Positions 34,171 to 45,979 of a stretch of DNA of 64,000 nucleotides are shown here, piece after piece. Each line of letters opens with the position of its first letter. The stretch's first letter is position 1. The position numbers were made by a program, and so were the translations under genes. The notes below the pieces were generated by a model, which was not told the DNA's origin, made no database searches, and saw only the letters and a program-made list of their open reading frames with translations. Source of the DNA: Stagonosporopsis chrysanthemi (taxonomy: Eukaryota; Ascomycota; Dothideomycetes; Pleosporales; Didymellaceae); NCBI GenBank assembly GCA_022560025.1, contig JAFISE010000042.1, positions 62,001 to 126,000 on the forward strand. The letters are read 5' to 3'.

Positions 34171-34386
34171 AGATCACATGATATTCTATTGTAGCAGGCA
34201 CTGCCCGGTGTGGGCAAGTGCACTTACCTCTGAGCTGAGGGCTCCTGTAGACGAACATCAGAACATCACAACACGACAACAGATAGCAATACAAGCGTTG
34301 ACCCGCAGCACCCACTTGATACTGCTTACGCAGTTACAAAGAACCTTGTAATATCGCCAATCTGGATCGTTGAGACCGGCGTTTAC

Positions 34387-35496
34387 TCAGTAACGATTGT
34401 GCCATGCACTATCTGATATGGAAACTCTCGTCGCAGCAAGCGGCCCATGTTCCGTTATGCCGTTCTCGTACTGGAACATCTCGGTGACATTTGACCTCAA
34501 CGTCAGTGAAGTGATGTCGACACTACGAAGGTAATCCTCCGACAGGCTGGTGCCGGCGATTATTATAGCTCCAGCACTGGCATTTGTGACAACCGTACCG
34601 GTCGCATGTGTTGCAGGTTGGACAGTCGCGTTCGTTGCAGGTCCAGCAGTTGCGTTTGTTGCAGCTTCACTCGCAGGCTCAGCGGCGCCCTGTAAGTCGG
34701 CCCCCAAGCCGTGCAGAGGCTCGCCGATTTCTATTGCGCGTACCAACCCCAGCGCTACCTCTTGTCGACGGAGCTGCTCCAGAAGGCTCGTAGTACCTTG
34801 CTGCACTTGTTCAGGGTGGCTTGCTTCAAACTTCGAAAGCACATCTTGCAGTATGAACATAGGGAGACAATGTTTCGTTTCTGTCTGTTCCAGAGTCTAG
34901 ATCTTGTCGTCGATCTTGCCCAGTTCCTTGATCAGACTGCGTGCTTTTTCGATATTCTGGTCTGCGATCATAGAATCTTGATTCACAGATGCTACAAATT
35001 CGGACATTGGCTTGATTGCCGTGTCCCATTCATCTAGCTGCGCCAACGTTGGTTTGTTCATTTCCTCCTTCAGTGCTTTAAAAAGTTCGGCATTCTCGCT
35101 AGATTGCATGACGAAATCATCAAACGAACCATGCGCACGACCATTCATGACTTCGGTAGGTGGAGTTCCCCTCTGTTCAAGATTATGAAGGAAGACCAGG
35201 GCTGTCTGAAGGAGCTTCTCGTTCTTGGTCTTTCGAGCTGTCAAATTCTTCTCCGCCTGCGTCTTCTTCTTTGTCAGATCAGACTTCTCTGGACCCGCTT
35301 GACATTTTGCCAAATGTTGCTCGTAGCTTGATATTTTCTTTCTGTACGCTTCGTTAGAAGGTAGGGCATCCAGCTCTGCCACCGCCTTCTCTATGCTGTA
35401 TATCTGTGCACAGAGCTCGTCACTTGGAAACGTCCATTTTTGGAGTAGCTCCTCTCTCAAAGGCTGACCTGGGCGACATCTTGATTTTGACCACAT
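34387..35496 (-). pseudogene. Coiled-coil protein gene split by a TAG codon
   Basis: A single frame of 369 codons, broken only by a TAG at 34897-34899. The first 199 codons encode a Lys/Glu-rich coiled coil (SDLTKKKTQAEKNLTARK).  After the stop the same frame continues as TLEQTETKH, then a helical region and an Ala/Thr/Asn-rich repeat (ATNATAGPATNATVQ). No GT donor near the stop gives an in-frame intron. CAG to TAG is the simplest origin. I recognise no family. An alternative reading is two separate proteins, the second starting at 34860. Confidence 0.5.
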
Positions 35497-36008
35497 GAGA
35501 ATTTCTGGGACGAAGGCTGACCTACGATGACGACTTAACCAATGATTTCCAGGGCGTCCTGCGCAACTTCGCAGCCATAGCCTGGTCGGAGATGTTGCAA
35601 GGCACGATAGTCAGACTGCTAGGTTGGGCAATCCTACTCGAAACGCACGGCTCCAAAAGACGAAACTTTCCCAGTTGGACCTGGTATGCCTAGAGTAGAA
35701 TCCCAGGCTGGATCACAGATGGCGATCTCTACGAATGGATCGATTAGCAATCATGGATTGTCTGGAATTACCCAGGTATAATGGTTGTTGAAATGTGCGG
35801 ACCCCCAAGTCCGGTACGCTAGGCAGTGTCATTCTTCTGATTGGTCACAAGCTGTGGTCAGCCAATCAGGAGCGGTCCTTGACGTGGTCCATACATTCCA
35901 ACAAGCACCGATGTAGCATATAGGTGCTTTCTCAGATATAATTTATATGATGCTCAACCTATGACTATTCCTAATAGCTGTGTACCCTACTATCTTCGCA
36001 TCCACCTT
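35497..36008. other. Intergenic spacer
   Basis: About 510 bp between the coiled-coil gene and the small secreted protein gene. No gene is recognised. Confidence 0.5.
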
Positions 36009-36416
36009 TTATGCTGCCTGAACAAAAATATTGAAGTTGTCTCCAGTTTTGGCGATGGTGGTAGTAGTGGTCTTTCCGGGAGCTAGGTTGACTGACGCCA
36101 GAGTCTTGCCGCCGTATGAAACTCGGTAATTGAGAACACCACCATTGGCTGGGGCACTGCTCCAGAACTGAAACTTGAATTTGCCGTTTCCTAAGTTATC
36201 AGCCTGGAATTGCGCGCTTATTCCGCCGCCATAAACTTGGGTGTCAGGCCATGAGAAGGTCTGATCGTAAACAGCAAAAACCTGGCGGGGCTCGAGAGCG
36301 GCAGTATTGCTGAGCGACTCGGTACGGACAGCCAGAGAGTTCTCGTCAACAGGCACGATGGCTGGGAGGGCGGCGACAAGGGCGACGAAGCCGGCAACGA
36401 TGATTGAAGAACGCAT
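36009..36416 (-). CDS. Small secreted protein, effector-like
   Basis: An intronless gene of 135 residues starting MRSSIIVAGFVALVAALPA, a clear signal peptide. A propeptide-like acidic segment ends at LEPRQ, where Kex2-type processing is conceivable. The mature part is about 85 residues, Gly/Thr/Asn-rich with alternating hydrophobic strands (FKFQFWSS, LNYRVSYGG, FNIFVQAA) and no cysteine, suggesting a small beta-sandwich. An upstream in-frame ATG at 36461 would add 15 residues before the signal and is less likely. The gene is isolated in AT-rich DNA with a MITE-like element about 370 bp upstream. Function is unknown. Confidence 0.72.
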   Translation of the reverse strand: MRSSIIVAGFVALVAALPAIVPVDENSLAVRTESLSNTAALEPRQVFAVYDQTFSWPDTQVYGGGISAQFQADNLGNGKFKFQFWSSAPANGGVLNYRVSYGGKTLASVNLAPGKTTTTTIAKTGDNFNIFVQAA

Positions 36417-36783
36417 GATTGGTGCTCTGCAATATAGACTTAGGTAGTGCAGAGAAAACAACGTAAATTGAAAGAGTTCGTGTAGGCGTGAACGCAGTTT
36501 GTTTGAGATGAAGGCAAGGCAGCGTCCTCCGGTTGGCCTTTATAACAGACGATTCGGCCAACTCCTCGGCTCAATCATCCTTCTGCTGGTAGGTAGCTTG
36601 ATTGTTATCAAGCTTCGGAACGATTTAGGCATGCATCTCCGTGCGTGACGCAAAAGTGCGATAGATTGGGAAGGTTAATGACAACCCCTAGTTATGTAGG
36701 ATTCGTGAGGCGCGCCTTGCAGGCATGTTCGAAGCATTGTGGTTTATGAGTAATCAGAGTTACATATGATGCGCGTTTGCTTT
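36417..36783. other. Promoter-side spacer of the secreted protein gene
   Basis: About 370 bp between the secreted-protein start codon and the MITE-like element. No other gene is seen. Confidence 0.5.
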
Positions 36784-37042
36784 CAAGGTTACTACTGTGG
36801 TACGTGGCATAAGTTTTGTTAGTAGGGCCGGCACAACAGGGTACAACCCAGTCTCCCTAACGGAAATATTACATTTGAAAGAGGATAGCAAGAGTTAGCG
36901 TTGTTATCCTACCAATAAGCTGAGTAGCTGGTGATTAAAAAGAACACTATATTGGATTGGTCAGGATAACACGGTACCTGTTGCACCCACTGTACTAACA
37001 AAACTTATCATGCCATGTACCACAGTACATTGCCACACCTTG
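36784..37042. mobile_element. MITE-like element with long terminal inverted repeats
   Basis: The ends read CAAGGT and ACCTTG. Internal to them, TACTGTGGTAC(A/G)TGGCA and TAAGTTTTGTTAGTA occur in both arms as inverted copies, so each arm is about 60 bp with a few mismatches and small indels. The element is 259 bp, has no coding capacity, and its centre is AT-rich. Target-site duplications are not clear, so the class II superfamily cannot be assigned. Confidence 0.65.
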
Positions 37043-39646
37043 TAAGATTTGCTACAACATGAAATAATTATATTACTATATGAGTGTATCCTCGAAATTT
37101 TTATAGGTTTTGACATTTCGCTCGCCTAATAGTGAGTTTTGAACTTGTTAGGCAAGAGGTCGTGCGGGCTACGCAGCATAGCTGGTGATCCTACTCTAGG
37201 TGCTTATATAATTTTTCGTGTTCGAAAGAGTTATTGCGCTGGTTCAAGCAGGTGTGCCGTCATGGCAGGTGCGCGGGTTATCTATGGCATAACGCCGGCG
37301 CCAAATGCCTCGGTTCAATTTGCTGGTGGCGTCCGGCCGTACATAGAAAATCTTCCTCTTCCCGCACGCCCCCTGCGCAGGCCCGTCCCGCAACTTCGAC
37401 TAGCATCCAAGTGGCGTGGCACAGAATGGCATTTGTTCGCCTGCGACAGGTCGCCTGCTTTACCTGTCAATTTAACTGTTTTGTGAGTACATACTTGTAC
37501 AGAGACTTCAGCATGTACTGCGCTTTGAGAGACGGTGGATGGGACAGCAAATTTTGGGTTTGACACCCTATAATCGCATGTGTGTAGAGTCTCACGCAAA
37601 CAGTTAGACTCTAACCACTGCTTTTCTCCGTTCATCGTCACATCCTCCTGCTCCTCACCGCTTCTCACCGTTTTAGCTACATGCTACTAATGCTTCGTCT
37701 GACTCTTCCACTGATGGTATTCAACCCATGCTTGGTAACTTGCTACATTAGGATTGAGTGTCGAGCTATTGGTAGTGATCGAGACACAAATTATCGTTGC
37801 CATTAGCATCCTCCTCTGCGCGCTTTCCTCTCCGCTATTAAACATCCTCTCAAAACAGGTCGCGGAGCGTGTCTCCACAATTTCCTTTAGTTATAGATTG
37901 AGATAGTAGCAGTAGTACAGGTATCTCTTGTTGTTCTCAGTATTGAATCAATAGGATGCTTGGTGATCACGATACCACTGGGGATCACGGTCGAAGCCTT
38001 GTTTACGCACAAGAACGTCAAGGATGTCTTGAGAAGCTGCGTCGTTATTACAAGACAGAACGCTACAACCAAATCAACTGATTTCAGCGATACCCTGAGC
38101 CGACGGCCTTTGAACAAACCTGTGTCGAAAAAATTCACATGCAACCACGACTGGAGTCTTGTCGAATACCTCAAACAGACTCCAAATTCCGATGAAACTA
38201 ATCCAAATTCTCAAAAGTACCTCGAGACAATGGCCCTGTCCCACTGGATGGCTCTATCGAAGCCGCTGTCATCTCGTGGAGTCAAGTATTGAGGTCATGA
38301 TCAACTGTTTGCTTCAACGTCCAGCACAATCGCTCCTGGATGGAATCTTCCACCGATGCGTACGCGTTCTGCTTCGATGAACATCCGGGTTTGTCTCCTG
38401 CTGTGAGTTTGTGAGACTATACTCATAACGGCAGCTGGATTCGATGGCATCTCTGGTTCTTGGGTCGTTCAAGAAGGAGAACAAGAGGGACCCTAGTTCA
38501 TAGCCAAATTATAGGCAGAGATACTTTCAGAGATTTTGACATCGTGCCTATGGTTTGTATTCTCCACGATGTCGAGAAAGCTCTCAGCACAAAGAATGCA
38601 TCACTTCGTGGCTGCCATCCAAACGTTGACAAAATCCAAAATGTTCCACAACACCAACCTTTGGTGAGGCTGTCTCTACAGATGGTATGTACGAGGCATG
38701 GAACTTGACAGAGTTCCGCTGATCGCATTGCCGAGCCTCATGTGCAAAGCTCCAGGGCCCCGAGACAATCGGAGTATCTCCGGCATGCTGTACCAACGAC
38801 TACTATGCCGCGGCTCAAAATTCGGATGGTAAATAGATTTCAATCAGTCTTCCAAGGATAGCTCTGATGTCAAAGTGAAGGAATCTTGATGGGCTATGTC
38901 TTGGCAAGTTTCCCACTAGACAAAACCAATCTAGAACCGATTTCGCCACGCAAACTTAGTTAAACGATATAACCTCTGACATCAATTCCGGCGTGTTCAA
39001 GCAGAGATACCAAGGGGGCTGGTGAAAAGCACTACGAAAGTATGGTGAGAGCAGGGCTTATGCTGCCTCAAGCATGCTTGAACGACTCCATTTAGAGAAG
39101 CAGAGCTTGGCCACAGGAGCCACTGAGACGGCTTCAAGGGTAAATAGGTCGGGTTCGAAGGCGTACGTGATTGATGGCACATGTTGATCGTGCGGCTAAC
39201 GAGCCGTGACTGCATGCGAGAACATGAATTCAATTTTGTGAGACATGTAAGATTGTTTGAACGTCAACGCTAGGTTCTATCTCGAAATGGGCGGAATCCG
39301 GGGGAACATATGCTGCTGACGTGGAAGCCTTGAGCGTTATACTAATCGGAACGCAGCATGTCCACTCGCTACTCAGGAAAGAGGTGGCGGCGCTTTAGTG
39401 CCGCTACCGTGGCTTCGAGCAGAATTCGATAATGAAAGCAAACTGGGAAATTCTTAGTTGAGGCATGCGTAGAAGAGGCAGAGATAAAGTCCTGTCTTGT
39501 TCGATGAAAAATAGAAAAAAGGTAACATCGCAAGTGGGAACGACGATTGGAACGACCATGGAAGTGAAGCTGAGATGTGTGACTTAAATCAGGTGTGTCA
39601 CCAGCGAACGCTACAGATTCTCGCAGTCATAATCATAACATGTCAC
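37043..39646. other. Gene-poor accessory stretch
   Basis: About 2.6 kb without a supported gene. Short open frames at 37960-38292 (+) and 38460-38708 (+) read as plausible protein but lack start, end or family match; they may be remnants. No repeats or RNAs are recognised. Confidence 0.45.
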
Positions 39647-41524
39647 TTACATCTCCCGCTCATTGATCTTCTTCGGCTCGAACCGAATCTCTTTATCGAG
39701 ATCCTCCAGATAGCTCGGCAACTGCTTCTTTGTACTTTTATTCGAGTTCATCTTCTTCGTGGCCTCATACCACGTCCGCTCGTAATTGATCTCAACCTTC
39801 GTATCCGGCAGAATGCACCACTCAGGCAGCCTATCGTCATCGCCACCACCCGGCCTATACCACCAGAAGCGTCTGCTCCCGTCTTCCTCGGTGCGCGCCG
39901 CGCGCCGCCAGTCCTTGAGCGGGTGATCCGTGTCCCAGTCCCACTTGTCCCAGCGGTTGAGCACCAGGTGCCGATACTCGACAAGGGGGTGGATGTACTC
40001 GCACGTCTTGAAGTTCGTGGGTGCGTCGCGCGTCCCCTTGATGTCGACCCACTCGCCCTCGATCTCCATTTGCTCGTGCCCGGGACGGCGTGGGCGCGGC
40101 GGTCCATTCTTCTTGAACAAATCCGTGTAGCTGTCTACAATGGGCCCGACACCCCAACCAAAGTCGAAGTCGTGGGTATGCGGCGCCTCGCGCTTGGGAT
40201 CGGCCAGTGGGTCCGGCTCTTCGCCGAAGAAGGGAATATTAGGTAGCTTGTTGTACTGTTGCCGCAGCCATGTTTCATGCCATTTGTGATGGTAGGTGCA
40301 GCGCGTGCGGATGAAGGTCAACCAGTCGGAGTATTGGCTGAGCTGGGCTTTGAAGCCCACTTGATCAAGGTCGAGATGTGGGGCGATGCATTGTAGCATC
40401 CATGTGAACGTCGCTACAGATATATCTTGGATCACATTAGCTTGCGCCATTTGTCAAACTCGCCATCTGAACGAGCTTACTTTCCATATCACCAAGCATC
40501 TCGAGGAAGCCATCATCTGATCCACCTCCGCAGTTGATGTGAACACCAGGAAACTGTTTCGATAAGCTTAAGTTACCAGTTTTATTAAATAGACATGATG
40601 GCGTCTACTCACCCAGACTTGCTTCAATTCAGGCATAGTTCTGCCCTCATTCGAACCGCCCTTCTCATAAGACTTTGCATCAACATACCACAAAGTGGGC
40701 CGGAAAGCAGAGCGGCGTTCGTCTAAAGCCAGAGCATGGTATGCGTGGCCGACATCTAGTCGTCGTCAGTCTAACAAGGTCCGAGTATTTGGAAAGAAGA
40801 ACCTACGACTTGACAACTTAACATTGTGGAACCCATACTTCTTGCGCAAGCCACCCAGGTCCTGGCCCACCAGGTCTGGCATACCAAGAGATCCCACGGT
40901 GTCCCAGACGCCCACCACTTTGATGTGTCGGCTGGCATTGCTAGGCGGTTGATCGACGAATGTATTCATCTCAATAAGCTTCTTCCAAGCAGCAGACTCA
41001 CGAAAGCTCTTTCCTACTTTAGCATCGATTGTAGCTTGAGTACCGAAGCTCTTGCCAGTCTGCACATCTTCGCTGCCATACCTCATGTAGGCACGATAGA
41101 TTCTGGGGAAGTACTGCATCTCTAGTGGTTTGATGACGCCGATATCTGCAATCAAACCTGAGACTGCACGTGCAGTAAAGGCTCCACGTGAGAATCCGAA
41201 GCAGAAGATCTCGTCGCCTTTCTGATAATTCAAGACGATAAAGTTGTACGCTTCGATGACATTCTCCATGAGGCCAGCGCCTGTTCCACCTTGGCGAGCG
41301 GATTCGACGCCACTGAGATTGCCGGTTCCAATGCCGCTGTCATAGTAGACAAGCTGATGCCAGTTCCTGGCTTTGTCTGTTTTCTTCTCGCTGTATCGAC
41401 TGATGAGACGGCAAAGTTTCGTGACGTTTGATGGTACGTTTTCTTTCTCGCTCACGCTGGTTTGCCAGGTACCGTCGCAACAGATGATGAGGCGTCGACC
41501 CCAGGGCTGTTCACCGTCGGTCAT
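39647..41524 (-). CDS. DUF2235 alpha/beta hydrolase (Tle1-like phospholipase fold)
   Basis: Exons 40807-41524, 40613-40755, 40481-40553 and 39647-40413 encode 566 residues; introns are 51, 59 and 67 nt, all GT-AG. The domain starts RRLIICCDGTW (D17) and contains the nucleophile elbow CFGFSRGAF with Ser about 112. VVGVWDTVGSLG and HAYHALALDERR follow, and a later FPGVHINCGGGSDD segment supplies the conserved histidine region; this order is typical of DUF2235. Bacterial relatives include type VI phospholipase effectors; fungal members are mostly uncharacterised cytosolic hydrolases. The frame ends at TAA overlapping a GTAAGT sequence, so one more tiny exon is conceivable, though I see no need for it. 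Confidence 0.9.
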
Positions 41525-42396
41525 GATGATTTTCAGGTAAGAGAGTCTTGAGACGAAAGAGGAGTCCCTGGAAGTGCGTGCAAGAAAAGTAATATATCAG
41601 CGCACAGGTCTTACTCCACATAGCCTTCCACAACAGAAGACGAGTTGCACGGTGCGGAGCCGAAGAAGCACCATCTGGAAAGAAAGCAAAACAATTGGCT
41701 TCCACAAAGTTATATGCAACAAGGCAGACGCCCACCTTACCACTTATGCTCCGAATCTGACATCGGGGACCTCCTAAGCCTCCAAGTCCTCCAAGCTGAG
41801 CTCATGACGCCAAGCCCTGGTTACGCCAGCCTCAGCCAGAGCGCCTGAAACCCCTCCATCACATTTGGCGAGGGCTGAAGACCTGCTGCAGCGCGCTCAC
41901 CGTCTTCGCGCCTTTCCTCAGGCAGCTACCTCAACGTCCTTTTCCACAGATTTGGTGCCTGTGATTCGGGACGCGGCTCTTCCAGCCAGCCGCGTCCCGA
42001 ATCGTTCACGCTTAGTGTTTTTAGTGTCGCGCTAGTGCTGAATGTGGATCTCAACGGCTCAGCTGCAATCTGGCTGGCGCAGACTTCAGCTAGGACAAGG
42101 CATCGTGCAGATTGGCTATCCTTATCGAATCGCAGGCGGGGTGGGAACTAACTGAAACGTATAGTAGGAGCGAACGTCAGCTTACTTATGTTGATCTTAC
42201 GAAACTGTGATGGTGAGACATGTGAAATCACGTGCTGTGGTTTTCAGCCACAATCAATAAGGGGTATCAGCACGGCAAGGAGTTCTCTTGAAGCATTAAT
42301 GAGACACCTTCTAAGTGATACTCTCTATATGGGATTCTTCTTGATAGGGATTGGACATAATCGTCGGCTCAATACACAACTGAGCGGGTATAGCCA
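41525..42396. other. Intergenic region with strong palindrome
   Basis: About 870 bp between the start of the DUF2235 gene and the stop of the permease gene. It contains the perfect hairpin listed separately and no gene. Confidence 0.6.
41963..42003. repeat. Perfect 16-bp inverted repeat, 9-nt loop
   Basis: The arms GATTCGGGACGCGGCT and AGCCGCGTCCCGAATC are exact reverse complements separated by CTTCCAGCC. It could act as a dimeric factor site or a structured RNA element upstream of the DUF2235 gene. It also contains inverted CGG-type half sites. No function is demonstrated. Confidence 0.85.
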
Positions 42397-44141
42397 CTAA
42401 GCAATCCAGAACCAGATTTTCTGGAACACGTTCTTCGCCACTGGAGCACCAGAGATGTCGTTCGCACACAGTTCGTCCATTTCCCTCTTTCCGCTGATGA
42501 CATCGATGCTCGAGACCTTGATGAAAAATGCTGTGCGGTACCAGATCTTGTGGCCGAGGTAGAGGACCAAAAAGATGGGTATTGTGATATATGCTGCCAG
42601 GAAGTCAGACACGTTCCAATTGCCATTTGCAAAGACGCCGAAACCATTGGTGATGGTCAGGAGCGTGACAACGACGAGGACTAGCCAGACAAAGTACGGC
42701 TGGAATTTTGTGCGGTAAGGCAGCTGGTCGAGCATGTTGTTGTAGATCATGGCCTTGCGGAAGCGAATGTAGGTGATCATAACAACGATCCAAGCGATGA
42801 AGCCGGAGATGGTGGAGATGTTCATAAACCAAAGGAACACCTTCTGGCCAGTGCTGCTGACGTTGAGGTACGAGAGAAGACCAATAGACCAAGTCGCGAG
42901 AACTGCAATCCAGGGGACACCATTTCTGTTCGTCCTGCCAAAGATCTTGGGCGCGTCACCGACCAAAGCCAATCCGTACAATACGCGGGAGCCAGAAAAC
43001 AAAAAGGCGTTTCCTGCTGACCAGGCGGATGTCAACACTGCAGCATTGATTGCATGGTTTAACCCGCCAATTCCAGCCCTCTGGATACCAATGACGAAAG
43101 GCGATGCGGAAGCGTTGGAGTTGGGACTGAGTAGCTGCGAGTCGTCCGACGGAACGATGACACCAATGATGAAAGAGCCGAACCCGTAGAAGATGGCCAG
43201 ACGATAGATGAAACGGCCAGCTGCCTTGGGGATGTTGCGTCGAGGCGCAATGGTTTCACCAGCACTGAGCGCGATGAGCTCAGGAGAAGTGATGAAGGCG
43301 AAACCAGCGCGAACAAACGCGGTCCAGTAGGCTAAGAAATTACCAGCGTTGCCATCGACGAGATACGGCTTGAATGCTCCAGGATTGTTCCAGTATCTGA
43401 ATCCGAGGCGGCCTTGACCATTAGGACTTCCACCTAGCATGATTGTGAAACCGACAATGATCAAGCCCATAATCGTGATGAACTTGATAGAAGCGAACCA
43501 GAATTCAGCTTCACCGAAGATGCCCACTGCGACAATGTTCAAGAACAAGACAAGAACGAGGAAGATAGTGATCCAGACAGCGCTGTGGACAGGCGTCTCC
43601 CAGTAATCCAGAAGGATAGATCCAGCAGAAGCTTCAGCAGCAACCAAAATGGCGTACGCATACCAGTAGTTCCAGCCAGCGGCGAAGGCCAAGGAAGGAT
43701 CCACAAAGCGTTTGACGAAGTACGGAATCGTGATACCTTTCATGGGTAGGTATGTCACGATCTCAGCCAAGTTGTTCATGACGTTCCAAACGACAATCAT
43801 CATGGAGAGGTAAGCCATGAAAAGCGGTGCAGGGCCAACCAGAGCAAGAATCGAACCGGACCCGACGAACAGACCTGTTCCAATGGCACCACCTAGAGCC
43901 CTGTACTTGCGTTAGTTGCTTCACTGGGAGCTTTCAAGACTGCGATAGCGTACAGGAACTGGATGTGTCGACTCTTCAATCCACGATGTGTGTCTCCGCC
44001 TCGCCCGGTAGCTTCGCCGACTGTGGCAGCGCCGTGCACGAACGGCTGCTCTATGGTAGTTGTGTGCTTGTCATAGCCATACTGCGCACTATTGTAGCCC
44101 TTCTCAGCCTCCCCAGAACCGACGATGTGGTGATTCGGCAT
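42397..44141 (-). CDS. Amino-acid/polyamine permease (yeast AAP family)
   Basis: Plasma-membrane H+ symporter of the APC superfamily. Exons 43954-44141 and 42397-43900 (53-nt intron) encode 563 residues. The splice joins GLKSRHIQFL to ALGGAIGTGLFVGSG, the family hallmark at TM1. About 12 hydrophobic spans follow; FAFITSPELIALSAGET is the conserved TM6 region, and SAWSAGNAFLFSGSRVLYGLA is TM8. The N-terminal ~65 residues are a cytosolic tail. The long ORF alone would begin at an internal Met and lose TM1. The start at 44141 is the first ATG; a TTG-initiated extension is unlikely. Substrate specificity cannot be read from the sequence. Confidence 0.94.
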
Positions 44142-45979
44142 CTTCAAGATGACAGTGGCAAACGCGATGCCAAGATGTGGAGGGAGTCTTGAAGAAGGAG
44201 ATTAGGATTCCCAATCCGGTCTGCGCGCTCACTGAAAGCTGCGGCGATCCAGATACTCTTATAGAGACCCCCGTCGACGCGATTCTGCCGTCCGTGAGCT
44301 CAAGCAGAGATTTTCAAGCAAATAGCCCGGCGCGTCAGACGCAGATATGCCAACATCTTGGCTACCACGCATCCCACCCCTCGAACCGGTAAAGGCAGGT
44401 CACGTCCACTGCAACCGCGACAGGGATAGTGCGCCATGCACTGAGATTCCCCAGACTGCAGCCAATTATCGTTACGTACAACCCCAGATATTGCGCGAGA
44501 AGTTGCCTTATGGCTCGAGTCAAAGTTTGCGATCTTGGGTACTTCGTGTGGAGGAAGGTCCTCCCAAGGCCGAGTTTATGCGGGCTGTGCCATGGAGGGC
44601 ACACTGCGCCCGTTGCGCCAAGCGGCCCATGCGTACACCAAGGGTGCGGTTCTCGTCGGAGTGGATCTTGGAGGCTCAACCTCCATGGCTGGAAAATGCG
44701 TTCGAGAAGCCTGCTAGTGATCGACGGGGCATTTGGTAATCCACATGGCGGGATATGGGGTCAAAGTCTGAGCGCGCACATGGGACCTGGAGAAGGCGGG
44801 GAGCGACGCGGGTCCGCGGCTAGATGCAGCGCCTGTGGGTGAGCGCAACGAGATCAAAGGGGAGCAACGTCGAAGGATTCCAAGGGTCTACGATTGGTTT
44901 CAAGTATCTGCAAGACATGGCTTCGAACCTACAAGTCTCGCTTGGCTTATCAGTTCAGAGTCCACTCAGGAAAGATACCGTATCTATGGTTGTTGCCCAA
45001 TGCAGTAAACGCGAAGCACTTTACGGCGTCCCGCGCGGAATAGTAGTAGACGCCGAGCATTACTACTCCGCGCACAAGACTCTTGGTCCGAGAGAGTCTG
45101 GTTGGGGCTGCGGCGTTTGATGGCAGAGTCAAGATGCACGCGACACGCACCTGTCCGACGCCATGGCGATGTGATCTCGCGATGAAGTTCGCATGCTTCA
45201 CGATTAGTGAAGATGGAGGGCTCTGTCTTTACATTAACATAGTGCTTAAGCGATACAACTTCTTGATTTATCCTTCGTATTTCATACTACGTACATTCTT
45301 GGATGCGCGAAGTGTTGCAATCTCTAATGGAGATGATCCAACCAACCTTCACCATCAACACATCAAATCGCACCCAGAACAGATTCCGGCCACAATAATC
45401 TACAGAGTCCTCTCCCCAGTGATAGCAGCCGCATCTCACAGCTAGTAGTACATTACTGTCTTCGAAACTCGACTCGAATACCATAATCCTTTCCCTGGCC
45501 GTCTTCTACGACTCAGCGTCATAACAACAAAAGCAGCTCAGAAACCTGATCGGGGAAGTTCAGACATCGCCATCTCGCACTGTTACGCCTTTCCCTCGCA
45601 CGCGCAGACTACACATAAATGCGCACCGCCACTACGCGTACTCTACGGCGTCTACAACGCCGACGAGGAAACGGGGCGCGAAATCATGCGTCAGTGTCAA
45701 TTGGATACGAACTACTAGTCACACCCAGCGGCTTGTGACGACACATTGCTGATTCGGACGGGTGGGGCAGTGAAGAACATAGATGTTGTGCGTCACCATG
45801 TTGCTGAGAGGATAGCTGTCGCAGCGCCAGTTATTACGGCCCTCTAGAGGGACCAGAGGATGCCATGCATAGCACAACCTCTGGGTGGCAGTCGTTCGTA
45901 GACGCAATACTTGCTGCGTGGCGAGATTGGGAGGCGAAGCTTACAGCTCCTCGATGTATTTCAACACATTGCATTGTGA
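44142..45979. other. Intergenic region, one imperfect hairpin
   Basis: About 1.8 kb with no supported gene. GCGCGGAATAGTA (45033-45045) pairs with TACTACTCCGCGC (45061-45073) with one mismatch. A GGTTCGAAGCC box near 44930 on the minus strand does not form a tRNA. Confidence 0.5.

Noticed and set aside
39575..40246. Plus-strand open frame of 223 codons
   Set aside because: It is antisense to the last exon of the DUF2235 gene, which has a coherent spliced protein.
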